Below, one piece after another: positions 37,564 to 45,370 of a stretch of DNA of 64,000 nt. A model generated the notes under the pieces. That model did not search any database. It saw only the letters and a program-made list of their open reading frames with translations, and had not been told where the DNA came from. This DNA comes from Xylocopilactobacillus apicola (GTDB lineage: Bacteria > Bacillota > Bacilli > Lactobacillales > Lactobacillaceae): NCBI RefSeq assembly GCF_033095985.1, contig NZ_AP026802.1, positions 434,001 to 498,000 of the forward strand, written 5' to 3'. Numbering within the stretch: position 1 is the first letter of the stretch; every line of letters begins with the position of its first letter. A program made the position numbers and the translations under genes.

Positions 37564-37579
37564 TGGCTACCTCGTGAAT

Positions 37580-37873
37580 TTAATTTGATATATGAAAGCT
37601 AATAAACTTGATCCAACTACCTTCATTATTAATTTTGAATTTGATGTAAAAAATTTCCTCATTGAATTCGGTTTTATAAATCCATACGAATTCACCTGAA
37701 CGATCGCGGTCGAGTTCTTGTTTCTTAAAATCACTGACGTCAAGTTGGCTAACGATCTCTTTGACCAAATCTGTTGAAATAGGATAGGCGGATTCTGATC
37801 TCCGATTTATCAAATTGAATTTATCATTTGAAATCAAATATTTTAATTTAGCTAATATTTCATACTGGTTCAC
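37580..37873 (-). CDS. Probable MqsR-like (RelE fold) toxin
   Basis: 97 residues. The N-terminal helix, the L-D-V-S-D-F-K-K segment, the F-V-W-I-Y-K-T-E-F strand and the final Y-I-K-F...W-I-K-F-I-S-F-H strands match the order of MqsR ribonucleases, although identity appears low. Its partner carries an MqsA-type HTH, which supports the pairing. The toxin gene comes first, as in mqsRA. A TATAAT is on the minus strand at 37905-37900. Toxicity is inferred from context. Confidence 0.65.
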   Translation of the reverse strand: MNQYEILAKLKYLISNDKFNLINRRSESAYPISTDLVKEIVSQLDVSDFKKQELDRDRSGEFVWIYKTEFNEEIFYIKFKINNEGSWIKFISFHISN

Positions 37874-37982
37874 TTCAGTAACCCGTTTTCTCTATCATTA
37901 TTATAACTCAAGTTGTCATTTTCGCTACTAAATAATAGCACTGCTTTTAGGATCTGTAAATTTTTGCTAAAAAATAACAACA

Positions 37983-38006
37983 ACTTATTTTAAGGTCAAA
38001 TAAGTT
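37983..38006 (-). terminator. Terminator overlapping the end of a small minus-strand ORF
   Basis: On the minus strand, AACTTATTT and AAATAAGTT form a perfect nine-base stem with a short loop, followed by GTTGTTATTTTTT. It covers the stop codon of the ORF at 37996-38088. Confidence 0.65.
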
Positions 38007-38088
38007 CTTTGCCGATCGAATTACCAAGATCTATTTCTCGCTCTCCAGGATCAAGTTTAAATTGTGCGATATATTTAAATTCTTTCAT
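37996..38088 (-). CDS. Possible 30-residue protein, perhaps leaderless
   Basis: The ATG at 38088 opens a 30-codon frame encoding a charged peptide (M-K-E-F-K-Y-I-A-Q-F...). No ribosome site is present, but TATAAT lies only eight bases upstream on the minus strand (38102-38097), so transcription would begin near the ATG itself. A strong hairpin terminator follows at once. It may be a real small gene, or a leftover of a longer one. No function is proposed. Confidence 0.35.
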   Translation of the reverse strand: MKEFKYIAQFKLDPGEREIDLGNSIGKELI

Positions 38089-38111
38089 TAAGATTCATTA
38101 TAACATTAGGG

Positions 38112-38148
38112 AAGTTCCCAGAAATCTATCCGGGAACTTATTTTATTT
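38112..38148 (+). terminator. Hairpin in the 37874-38210 intergenic region
   Basis: AAGTTCCC and GGGAACTT form a perfect eight-base stem with a twelve-base loop, followed by ATTTTATTT. No plus-strand gene ends here, so it may insulate the ABC promoter just downstream from upstream transcription. Confidence 0.5.
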
Positions 38149-38201
38149 GACACAGGGTGACCTTTTTGTTACATTTGAACATGTGATCAAATGTTCAAAT
38201 G
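38147..38201 (+). promoter_or_regulatory. Promoter and palindromic operator of the ABC/FtsX operon
   Basis: TTGACA (38147-38152) and TACATT (38170-38175) are 17 bases apart. CATTTGAACAT (38172-38182) and ATGTTCAAATG (38191-38201) form a perfect 11-base inverted repeat with an eight-base spacer that overlaps the -10. This is the geometry of a TetR-family operator, where bound repressor blocks polymerase. No TetR gene lies nearby, so the regulator is encoded elsewhere. Confidence 0.75.
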
Positions 38202-38210
38202 AGGAAATAA

Positions 38211-38879
38211 ATGAGTTATATTAATTTTGAAAATGTGACTAAAGAGTACGTGGTAGGTAATAACACAAAGATAAAAGCTGTTAATCAAGTCAATTTTGAA
38301 ATCGAGCAGGGCGAATTTGTTGTGATCTTGGGAGCAAGCGGTGCTGGGAAAACGACCCTTCTGAATTTGTTGGGCGGAATGGACAGCCTAAGTTCAGGGA
38401 CAATAAAAGTTAATAAAAATCTGATTTCGTCGTTTGATGCGAAAAAAATGACGCTGTATCGTCGCAACAATGTTGGTTTTGTGTTTCAGTTTTATAATTT
38501 AATTCCTGATTTAACTGCACTTGAAAATGTAGAGTTGGCAACTCAAGATTGCGATAACCCGTTAGATCCCAAAAAGAGTATCTGCGACGTGGGATTAGAA
38601 AATCGTCAGAACAATTTCCCTTCTCAGTTGTCCGGTGGTGAGCAGCAGCGAGTTTCCATTGCGCGGGCGATTGCTAAGAATCCGGATATCTTACTTTGTG
38701 ATGAACCGACGGGAGCTCTGGATTCCCAGACTGGGCAGCATATTTTTTCGCTTTTAAAAAGTGTTGCCACCGATCGACATAAAACAGTAATTGTAGTGAC
38801 GCATAATGCAGAATTTGCGGAGTTTGCTGATCGGGTGATAAAGATGAAAGATGGACAAATCGAGGTAAGGAACAATTAA
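38211..38879 (+). CDS. ABC transporter ATP-binding protein (MacB/LolD-type)
   Basis: 222 residues with Walker A G-A-S-G-A-G-K-T-T (about residue 42), signature L-S-G-G-E-Q-Q-R and Walker B L-L-C-D-E-P-T-G-A-L-D. The signature helix and D-loop are those of ATPases that pair with FtsX-type permeases, and such a permease gene overlaps its stop. An AGGAAA-type site precedes the ATG. In this family the pair commonly handles peptides, lipids or antibiotics in a mechanotransmission mode. Confidence 0.9.
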   Translation: MSYINFENVTKEYVVGNNTKIKAVNQVNFEIEQGEFVVILGASGAGKTTLLNLLGGMDSLSSGTIKVNKNLISSFDAKKMTLYRRNNVGFVFQFYNLIPDLTALENVELATQDCDNPLDPKKSICDVGLENRQNNFPSQLSGGEQQRVSIARAIAKNPDILLCDEPTGALDSQTGQHIFSLLKSVATDRHKTVIVVTHNAEFAEFADRVIKMKDGQIEVRNN

Positions 38880-41079
38880 AAAGCCATTAATCAAGAAATT
38901 CTTTAGGACAATAAAGCATAATTTTGGTCAGTTGATTTCAATTGTTTTGATGTTAACGCTTGGAGTTACGATTTTTATCGGGGTCGACAGCACTTGGCGC
39001 AGCCTGCAAGTCTATCAAAATGAGGCTTATAAGAGAGATAACCAGGCGGACATCGAACTAATAATTAAACCGACTGTATTGGATCGCAAGAAAATTGCAG
39101 GCATTAAACACGTCAAAAATTTTGAAACATCACTCAAAACGGAACAAAAAAATTTAGTTGTGAATGCAGTCCAACCCAATTTTAAACTTAACGGATTCAC
39201 GATTACGGGCGGGAAAGCCAAGCTTAAGGGCAACAATTGTGTTTTAGATCAAAGCTTCGCTGAACAAAATAAAATCAAAGTCGGCGATCAAATGACAATA
39301 GCCAAACAGCAATATAAAGTTGCGGGGTTGGCGACAAGTTCGTCCTATTTATATCTCACGCCTGATTCAACGACGGTAATCCCTAACCACAAAGAGTACG
39401 GCTTTGTTTATATTACAAATGAACGTCCGGTGGTCAATCGAATCTTATTGCAAACAAATCAGGTTAAACAAGTAAAAAAAGAACTTCAGTCAGTTTTCAA
39501 GCAAGACATTATTAGTTTATCGAGTACCAAAGAAACTCTAAATGACTTGGCAGTAAGCCAGAAAATAACTCAATATCAGACAATTGGCTCGCTCTTTCCA
39601 GTTGTATTCTTTATGATTGTAATTTTGATGAGCTTTACAACCATGTATCGGCTAATTAATCGTGAGCGTCAAACAATTGGAACTATGAGATCGCTGGGTT
39701 TGAGTGATTCACAAATTTTACTGCATTATCTGAGTTATAGTTTTTTGGTTAGTATTGTTGGGACAGTGTTAGGAGTAGTCCTAGGCTGGAAGTTAATACC
39801 ACCGTACATTTGGCGTTTTTTCAACGAACTATTTGTGTTTGGTGACTACAAAATTATTTTAGATTTTAAGCAAGTCCTTTTAGTTTCAATATTGGGAATT
39901 TTATGTACGTGTCTAGCCACCGTTTTTGTTTTTAAGCGATTAAGTCGGGAAAAGCCAGCCGAACTACTGAGAGATAAGGTCGACGAAGGTCATCAAAGCC
40001 GTATTTTAATCTCAAGTAAAATGCAAGTTTTGAATAAGTTAATTTTTAGACAGATTTCTAACGGCAAACTGCGAGCGATAATGACGGTGATCGGCGTTGC
40101 GGGAAGCACCGGGTTGTTGTTGTCGGCGCTTGGAATTCGAGATACCGTCAATGGCGTCGCTAATACAGTCTATGAAAGAAACTATTTGTATGACGCGAAA
40201 ATTTACTTGAATCAAAGCGTTCAAACTAACAAAAAGAACACAGAATTTTTAATGGAATATCCTGTGTTCTTAATGTCTGCGAGTCATGATAAGACTAGTA
40301 TTGTACATATTTTGGAAGACCAAAGTAAATTAATCAGGATTTACCAACCGTCTGGCGAAGCAGTTAATTTAAAAACTGATGAAATCCTAATTACCGAAAA
40401 AACGGCTAAACTTTATGATGTCAAAGTGGGCGATCGAATGCGATTTTATGATTCAAAAGGAAATTTGATAAACTTCAAAGTAACGACGATTGGCCAGTTA
40501 AATATCGGTCAAGGGGTGTATTTAACTCAGGAAAGTTGGAAAAATTTAGCACAAAATTTTGTGCCAACAAGTATTATCTCCAAGAATCAGAATTTAGCTG
40601 ATTTAGAGTCGCACGCCACCAAAGTCACTAAGACTGAACAGCAGAAAAAAGACTTTTTAAAAAGTATGAGCAGCACCCTGTCAATGTCACTGCTTTTGAT
40701 TTTAGCTGCGGGTTCGCTGTTAATAATTGTATTGTACAATTTAGGGGTTTTGAATTTTAGCGACCGAAGCCGAAGTTTGGCAACCCTGTCTGTTTTGGGA
40801 TTTAAGAATCAAGAATTGAAGAAAATTCTCTCGACCGAAAATATTTTTCTGTCAATTGCAGGGATCATAATTGGCATTCCAGTTGGCAAAATGCTTCATC
40901 ACAAAATATTTGCCAACGCTGGAATGGGTGACGAATTAGATTTTACGCCATTAATTGCGCTAAAAAGCTATTTCATCACAATTGGATTTACGATTGCTTT
41001 AATTGTTCTCGTTACTTTCCTATTAAATCGCAAGATTAGGAAAATTAAAATGGTTGAAGCGTTGAAAAGTGTCGAGTAA
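38875..41079 (+). CDS. FtsX-like ABC permease, probable ATT start
   Basis: Large permease with a first helix near residues 20-40, two extracellular domains and two bundles of helices (about 225-370 and 590-730), the duplicated FtsX plan. TTG 38932 would begin inside the first helix and lose a basic segment (K-K-P-L-I-K-K-F-F-R-T-I-K-H-N-F) typical of the family. The frame is open upstream to TAA at 38866, with no ATG, GTG or TTG between. ATT at 38875-38877 shares one base with the ATPase stop codon and lies nine bases after GAGG, so I choose it; ATC 38890 is an alternative. From ATT the product is 734 residues. Confidence 0.85.
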   Translation: MKKPLIKKFFRTIKHNFGQLISIVLMLTLGVTIFIGVDSTWRSLQVYQNEAYKRDNQADIELIIKPTVLDRKKIAGIKHVKNFETSLKTEQKNLVVNAVQPNFKLNGFTITGGKAKLKGNNCVLDQSFAEQNKIKVGDQMTIAKQQYKVAGLATSSSYLYLTPDSTTVIPNHKEYGFVYITNERPVVNRILLQTNQVKQVKKELQSVFKQDIISLSSTKETLNDLAVSQKITQYQTIGSLFPVVFFMIVILMSFTTMYRLINRERQTIGTMRSLGLSDSQILLHYLSYSFLVSIVGTVLGVVLGWKLIPPYIWRFFNELFVFGDYKIILDFKQVLLVSILGILCTCLATVFVFKRLSREKPAELLRDKVDEGHQSRILISSKMQVLNKLIFRQISNGKLRAIMTVIGVAGSTGLLLSALGIRDTVNGVANTVYERNYLYDAKIYLNQSVQTNKKNTEFLMEYPVFLMSASHDKTSIVHILEDQSKLIRIYQPSGEAVNLKTDEILITEKTAKLYDVKVGDRMRFYDSKGNLINFKVTTIGQLNIGQGVYLTQESWKNLAQNFVPTSIISKNQNLADLESHATKVTKTEQQKKDFLKSMSSTLSMSLLLILAAGSLLIIVLYNLGVLNFSDRSRSLATLSVLGFKNQELKKILSTENIFLSIAGIIIGIPVGKMLHHKIFANAGMGDELDFTPLIALKSYFITIGFTIALIVLVTFLLNRKIRKIKMVEALKSVE

Positions 41080-41082
41080 ATC

Positions 41083-41108
41083 AAAAAAGCTAATCGCAAA
41101 GATTAGCT
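41083..41108 (-). terminator. Minus-strand terminator after the DUF1963 operon
   Basis: On the minus strand AGCTAATC pairs with GATTAGCT around a five-base loop and is followed by six T residues. Confidence 0.7.
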
Positions 41109-41134
41109 AAACAAGATTCTTCCAAACCACGATT

Positions 41135-41170
41135 GAAGCCTTTGAGGCGAAATCTCATTGGCTTCTTTTC
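41135..41170 (+). terminator. Plus-strand terminator after the FtsX permease gene
   Basis: GAAGCC and GGCTTC form the outer stem, TGAG and CTCA the inner stem, separated by TT/TT, and TTTT follows. Confidence 0.6.
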
Positions 41171-41201
41171 AATTTCTAGATCATTCTAACATTTTTTCAA
41201 A

Positions 41202-42005
41202 TTAATAGCAATCCCAATTGTACATCACGTCAGAAAAATCTAAATTTTGCAGCTTCTCTTGATTGATAAAGAAGTTGGCAACTCCCGAATCGCCCCACAT
41301 CACGTTATCATCGTCAGAGACGAGCTGGAACAGCAAAGTGTTGTAGTTATTTGCCAGTCCCTGGTCGTACTCGCGCGGGTCAGTTTGCGTGAAAAAAGGA
41401 TATCCGCCAATTGCAGATTCAATCGGAACCATGTCCATTAGATCATCGATTTGTTGGTCGGAAAGGTTATCTTCCATCATGCCGTAAAAATCTTTGCCCA
41501 CGGATTGAGTGAATTCCACAAAATCTCCCATCGGAATTATTTCAGACAGGGTGCCGGATAGGCGCTTCTCGTTTTCGACGACCTCATACAATTCTTCATT
41601 TTTGTATGGCTCAAAAATCCCTGTCAGATCCTGGGACGGCTCGCTTGAATCAGCGAAATAAAAGACTTGGTAGCCGCTGTGGTCTTTTGGGTCGTCTAAA
41701 TTTAATCCCATTAGATCGTCAAAAATATCGATGTAAAAAGCGAGGATCCCTTGCTCAGGAAACGGCGAAAGTTTTGGCATTTCAGCAAAATTAATCTGTG
41801 CCAGGAAAGATAACGGCTTACCGTCAGTGTTAGTTGGGTACTTGACGCTTTTTGGCAGATAGCCAACCCCGCCAACCTTACTGCAGATGTTGGTGGTCTT
41901 ATCATCAGTCAACTCAAGTGCAATAAATTGTCTTTTGGCAGCAGATATTTTTTTGGCATCTTCCGCTGAAAGATATTTTTGAATCATGGTTTCTAATTTG
42001 TTCAT
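41202..42005 (-). CDS. DUF1963 (YwqG-like) protein
   Basis: About 267 residues, soluble, Asp/Glu-rich. The features P-L-S-F-L-A-Q-I-N-F near residue 68, G-I-L-A-F-Y-I-D and the C-terminal W-G-D-S-G-V-A-N-F-F-I are characteristic of the YwqG/DUF1963 family, whose function is unknown. ATG 42005 is preferred to a TTG four codons earlier that abuts the GAGGG site. It is the last gene of a three-gene operon with two small proteins. Confidence 0.8.
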   Translation of the reverse strand: MNKLETMIQKYLSAEDAKKISAAKRQFIALELTDDKTTNICSKVGGVGYLPKSVKYPTNTDGKPLSFLAQINFAEMPKLSPFPEQGILAFYIDIFDDLMGLNLDDPKDHSGYQVFYFADSSEPSQDLTGIFEPYKNEELYEVVENEKRLSGTLSEIIPMGDFVEFTQSVGKDFYGMMEDNLSDQQIDDLMDMVPIESAIGGYPFFTQTDPREYDQGLANNYNTLLFQLVSDDDNVMWGDSGVANFFINQEKLQNLDFSDVMYNWDCY

Positions 42006-42202
42006 TTTTTGTTCCAACCCTCAATATGTGCAATCATTTCGTTGTAAGTTTGACCGGTGATGAGACCAACGGCCGAGATGATCAGCATAATCCCAACAAA
42101 AATTGTCGGGACAACTTTGACGACACCCTGCCAGTCCAGCTTCCAAGAAAGAAAGACGAACCCGAAATACGCAAGGCAGAAGATGAAAATTACCCAGGTC
42201 AT
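42002..42202 (-). CDS. Small membrane protein, 66 residues
   Basis: Two hydrophobic helices (about residues 2-18 and 28-50) and a short polar tail. The gene overlaps both neighbours by a few bases, the mark of a coupled operon. No family recognised. Confidence 0.6.
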   Translation of the reverse strand: MTWVIFIFCLAYFGFVFLSWKLDWQGVVKVVPTIFVGIMLIISAVGLITGQTYNEMIAHIEGWNKK

Positions 42203-42636
42203 TTCTTGATAGTTGTGAAGAAATCTCTGAAAATTTTCTCATTTTCTTCTTGGTTGATCGGCAATTGATAAGTGTTATCAGCGCCTTTAGCTGTAAACGG
42301 CGGAATCACAACTTTCAATTTTTTGGCGAGTTTTGGTGATTCGATCACGGTAGCTCCTTGCATCGAGCGTTTAGCCGAAGTTATCTCACTGCGATTTATC
42401 GTGATTAGCGAGCCGGGAGTTTGTTCCACGACGTCGAATGGCAAGATCTGAAGAGTTTGTTCATCAGAGGATAGTCCCAAAATAAAACTGCCAATTTTCT
42501 TGCTCATGAATCCAGATTTCATGCTGTAACCGTAAACCAAACGGCAATCTTCACCTGGTGCGGCTTGCTCGAAAATCCTTTTGATTAACTCATAACTTTC
42601 GTTACTTTTTTCATCTGATACTTTAAATAATCCCAT
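42199..42636 (-). CDS. Hypothetical soluble protein, first gene of the DUF1963 operon
   Basis: About 145 residues, beta-rich, with no membrane segment and no motif I recognise. The ATG at 42636 is preferred because upstream in-frame codons read like non-coding sequence and an AAAGGAG site lies 11 bases before it. Overlap with the next gene suggests that the three products work together. Confidence 0.6.
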   Translation of the reverse strand: MGLFKVSDEKSNESYELIKRIFEQAAPGEDCRLVYGYSMKSGFMSKKIGSFILGLSSDEQTLQILPFDVVEQTPGSLITINRSEITSAKRSMQGATVIESPKLAKKLKVVIPPFTAKGADNTYQLPINQEENEKIFRDFFTTIKK

Positions 42637-42716
42637 GGGGGTCAATGCTCCTTTAAGGTTTTTAGTTTTGGACTTTAAAAATAGCGAATTAAAAAATCGA
42701 TATCCTAAACATTGTA

Positions 42717-42812
42717 ACATATTCGAATTTGAAATATTTTTTTGAAAATAACCAAAAATTCAAAAATGAAAAAGGTTAAATATTAAAATAATCGGCAAAT
42801 ATTCGAATTTAT
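42717..42812. promoter_or_regulatory. Repeated ATATTCGAATTT elements upstream of abiEi
   Basis: ATTCGAATTT occurs at 42721-42730 and again at 42801-42810, each preceded by AT and each containing the palindrome ATTCGAAT. AbiEi antitoxins autorepress by binding repeats before their own gene, so these are candidate operators. They could also act on the divergent DUF1963 operon. Confidence 0.45.
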
Positions 42813-42889
42813 TTTAAATATTAACTAATAATAACTGCTTTTTGGTGAGTTAAATGTTAAAATGGTATTCAGCAAGGGAGGTATTTACG

Positions 42890-43756
42890 ATGTCAACTGA
42901 ACTAGTAGAAATTCTGAAAAAAGAATTTGAAAGTAGACCTTTAAGTAAAGACGAAAAAATAAGTATAATAAATAAAATGATTACTATACTTGATGATAAT
43001 CAAATTTCTCAGGTCATTGAATCATTGAAGAAACCTTTTTTTAATTCTCAATTAAATGAGTACTTGATCGATTCGCAAATGCCAGAAATTGATTCAAAAG
43101 AATTTGATTTCTTGGTTCAGGCAGCTAAATATCACGGAAATATTGTTAGAAGTTTAATGAATGAAGCGGGCATTAGCAATTATTACATAGATAGATTTAG
43201 TAAGAAATATCATTTGAAAACAATTACCAATAAAACTCTGGTTTTTCCGTCAAAAAAAATTGATGCGCCGTTTTTATTTCAAAAACAATATTCAAAATCT
43301 GTCATCTCGCATGAATCAGCTTTGTATTTGTTGGATTTGTGTGATGTCATCCCTAAAAGAACCGTTATGAGTATGCCGAAGGGATACAAGTTATCTCAAA
43401 TTAGTGATAATGTTTTGCAGTCGTCGTGGGAATTATATAATGGGCAAAAGTCTCTCCTTGTAAGATATCCAGAAAATGACCCGCTTGTCCTCACGAGAAG
43501 TGATCCCATTGAGGAATCTCAAATTTTAATTAAAGAAACAAGTGAAGGAAATCCTGTTCGGGTGACGACCTCTGAGCGCACAATTGCCGATATTTTGAGA
43601 CCGAATTCATGCGCAGAGGAAGAATCGAAGGTTGAAGCTATTAGGCGGTACTATGATTCAAATCCCGGAAAAGGTCAAAGATTAAGAAGAATTGCTCATA
43701 AAGAAGGAGTGCTTTCAGAGTTAGACCGATATTTATGGTCGTTAAGGTTAGATTGA
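42890..43756 (+). CDS. abiEi: AbiEi-family type IV antitoxin
   Basis: 288 residues. The N-terminal half is helical, with a winged-HTH-like stretch near residues 75-105; the C-terminal half (about 135-285) has V-I-S-H-E-S-A-L-Y-L-L and T-S-E-R-T-I-A-D-I-L-R-P, typical of AbiEi. AbiEi blocks the AbiEii toxin without lasting contact and represses the operon. ATG 42890 with AGGGAGG is preferred to an upstream in-frame ATG at 42854. It lies 15 bases before the toxin gene. The N-terminus is longer than in many AbiEi proteins. Confidence 0.85.
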   Translation: MSTELVEILKKEFESRPLSKDEKISIINKMITILDDNQISQVIESLKKPFFNSQLNEYLIDSQMPEIDSKEFDFLVQAAKYHGNIVRSLMNEAGISNYYIDRFSKKYHLKTITNKTLVFPSKKIDAPFLFQKQYSKSVISHESALYLLDLCDVIPKRTVMSMPKGYKLSQISDNVLQSSWELYNGQKSLLVRYPENDPLVLTRSDPIEESQILIKETSEGNPVRVTTSERTIADILRPNSCAEEESKVEAIRRYYDSNPGKGQRLRRIAHKEGVLSELDRYLWSLRLD

Positions 43757-43771
43757 TAAGAGGAGATAAAA

Positions 43772-44668
43772 TTGAAATCCAATCGGCTAAAAGATTTAAT
43801 TAAAACCCAAAATTCAAAAATAAGTTTTGAAGAATATAGAATTAGGTATGCTACGGAACGCTTTTTACTAAGGTTACAGGATAGTGAGTATAAGGATAAT
43901 GTAGTTATTAAAGGTGGTTTTCTACTGGGAACCATTTTTAAAATTGAGCAAAGAACAACAAAGGATTTGGATACATCATTACGGGATATAGAAGTTGATC
44001 GAAAAAACATCACAGAAATGCTTGAAACGATATCTGACATTGATTTAAATGACAATGTTAAGTTTGAATTGCTGAAATTAGTAGATTCTCAACAAAATCA
44101 TGTTTATGCTGGTTTTAGAGCAAAGTTAAAAATGAATTTCTCTGATGAAAATTCAAATATTTGCTTTGATTTGGATTTAGGGGTGGGAGATAAGATTACT
44201 CCATCAGCTCAAATTACAGAGATTCCTTTGCTTTTTAATGAAAAGAACGAGAAACAGGAAACGCTTGCCATTTATGCTTATCCTCTTGAAACAACACTTG
44301 CCGAAAAAGCAGAAATAGTATTGGATTTAGGTGTTAAAAATTCTAGAATGAAAGACTTTTATGACATTCATCTTATTTTAAATTCTCCTAACGAAACCAG
44401 TTCTGTGAAACTTTATGAAGCTTTTGAGAATACGTGGAATTTTAGACATAAAGACAAAATAATCGATGAAGAATTATTTGAAGATTGGTTTTTTATAATT
44501 GATGAAATATCTAGTAGTAAGGAAATTAATGGAAAGTATTGGAAAAATTATACTTTAGATAGGGAATATACTCAGAGTTTAGAATTTTCAGATATAATGC
44601 ATCAATTTAAAGAATATTTAACCGAGCTTCATAATGTTTATAGAAAAATCACCCAGCGAAAAATCTGA
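43772..44668 (+). CDS. abiEii: AbiEii nucleotidyltransferase toxin
   Basis: 298 residues of the DNA polymerase beta-like nucleotidyltransferase superfamily. V-I-K-G-G-F-L-L-G near residue 50 and T-K-D-L-D-T near residue 67 give the glycine loop and the metal-binding D-x-D; D-L-D-L-G-V and the E-K-A-E-I-V segment are also conserved. AbiE toxins arrest growth, in characterised cases by adding nucleotides to tRNA, and can abort phage infection. The start is TTG 43772 behind AGGAG. A terminator hairpin overlaps the 3' end. Confidence 0.88.
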   Translation: MKSNRLKDLIKTQNSKISFEEYRIRYATERFLLRLQDSEYKDNVVIKGGFLLGTIFKIEQRTTKDLDTSLRDIEVDRKNITEMLETISDIDLNDNVKFELLKLVDSQQNHVYAGFRAKLKMNFSDENSNICFDLDLGVGDKITPSAQITEIPLLFNEKNEKQETLAIYAYPLETTLAEKAEIVLDLGVKNSRMKDFYDIHLILNSPNETSSVKLYEAFENTWNFRHKDKIIDEELFEDWFFIIDEISSSKEINGKYWKNYTLDREYTQSLEFSDIMHQFKEYLTELHNVYRKITQRKI

Positions 44669-44681
44669 GATGATTTTTTTG
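44644..44681 (+). terminator. Terminator overlapping the end of abiEii
   Basis: AAAAATCA and TGATTTTT form an eight-base stem with a 19-base loop, followed by T residues. Confidence 0.6.
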
Positions 44682-44700
44682 TGCGGGTATTGACCTTGGT

Positions 44701-44730
44701 TTGTATTAAATGGCATTTTTGTGATATAAT
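44701..44730 (+). promoter_or_regulatory. Promoter of the RelB/MazF-like module
   Basis: TTGTAT (44701-44706) and TATAAT (44725-44730) are 18 bases apart, with TG one base before the -10, giving an extended -10. Confidence 0.65.
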
Positions 44731-44754
44731 CGCCACTAATAGGAGAATTTAACC

Positions 44755-45024
44755 ATGAAAGATACTGTTACTAAAAGAATTTCTGTCAATTTAAATAAAA
44801 CAACGGCTGAGACAGCAGATTTAGTGATTGCTAAATTGGGACTGAAAACTAGTGATGTTGTGTCGATGTTACTGACCCAAATAGCTGATACTGGAACGTT
44901 GCCGGTTTCGTTTTCAATTAGTGAATATGATAAATTAAAAGCTCAATTGGTTGCTGCAACGCATAACTCACCTAGTCAAAGTGTCGAAACACCAGCCGAA
45001 ATAGCTGAATTTTTTGAAGATTAA
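44755..45024 (+). CDS. RelB/DinJ-family antitoxin
   Basis: 89 residues. The N-terminal ribbon-helix-helix (K-R-I-S-V-N-L then T-A-E-T-A-D-L-V-I-A-K-L-G-L-K-T-S-D-V-V) is typical of DinJ-type DNA-binding antitoxins; the C-terminal, acidic part would bind the toxin. AGGAG precedes the ATG. The toxin gene starts eight bases after the stop. Confidence 0.87.
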   Translation: MKDTVTKRISVNLNKTTAETADLVIAKLGLKTSDVVSMLLTQIADTGTLPVSFSISEYDKLKAQLVAATHNSPSQSVETPAEIAEFFED

Positions 45025-45032
45025 ACAAGATA

Positions 45033-45353
45033 ATGGACTTAGGAAATATATTTTTGGCTTATTTAAAATACGATGATATTACTGGCGGGAAGACGAGACC
45101 CGTTTTGTATATTGAACAGGCTGATGGCTATCACTATGTTTACAAAATAACCTCCAAATTTTCAAATAAATCACTACAAATACGACCCAAGCATTATGAA
45201 ATTAATGATTGGAAGCAGTCGGGATTAAAGAAAGGATCGTGGATTGATTGTAATAAGCGCTATAAACTGCCGATTAGAAAATCTGAATTGAGGTATCTTG
45301 GCAAGTTAAGCAAATTGGATTTGAAACAATTGCTTACATTTATGAATTCTTAA
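45033..45353 (+). CDS. MazF/PemK-like toxin
   Basis: 106 residues with an SH3-like MazF start, G-N-I-F-L-A-Y and G-G-K-T-R-P-V-L-Y-I, the region holding the conserved arginine-proline of PemK/MazF ribonucleases. The second half diverges from standard MazF. DinJ-type antitoxins normally pair with YafQ/RelE toxins, but DinJ with MazF-like partners also occurs in lactobacilli. Confidence 0.75.
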   Translation: MDLGNIFLAYLKYDDITGGKTRPVLYIEQADGYHYVYKITSKFSNKSLQIRPKHYEINDWKQSGLKKGSWIDCNKRYKLPIRKSELRYLGKLSKLDLKQLLTFMNS

Positions 45354-45370
45354 GTGTTTTTTTGGCGTGC

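Noticed and set aside
38009-38224. 71-codon plus-strand frame between the Panacea pair and the ABC genes
   Set aside because: It runs through two hairpins, a promoter and an operator and overlaps the ABC start; no ribosome site or protein-like composition.
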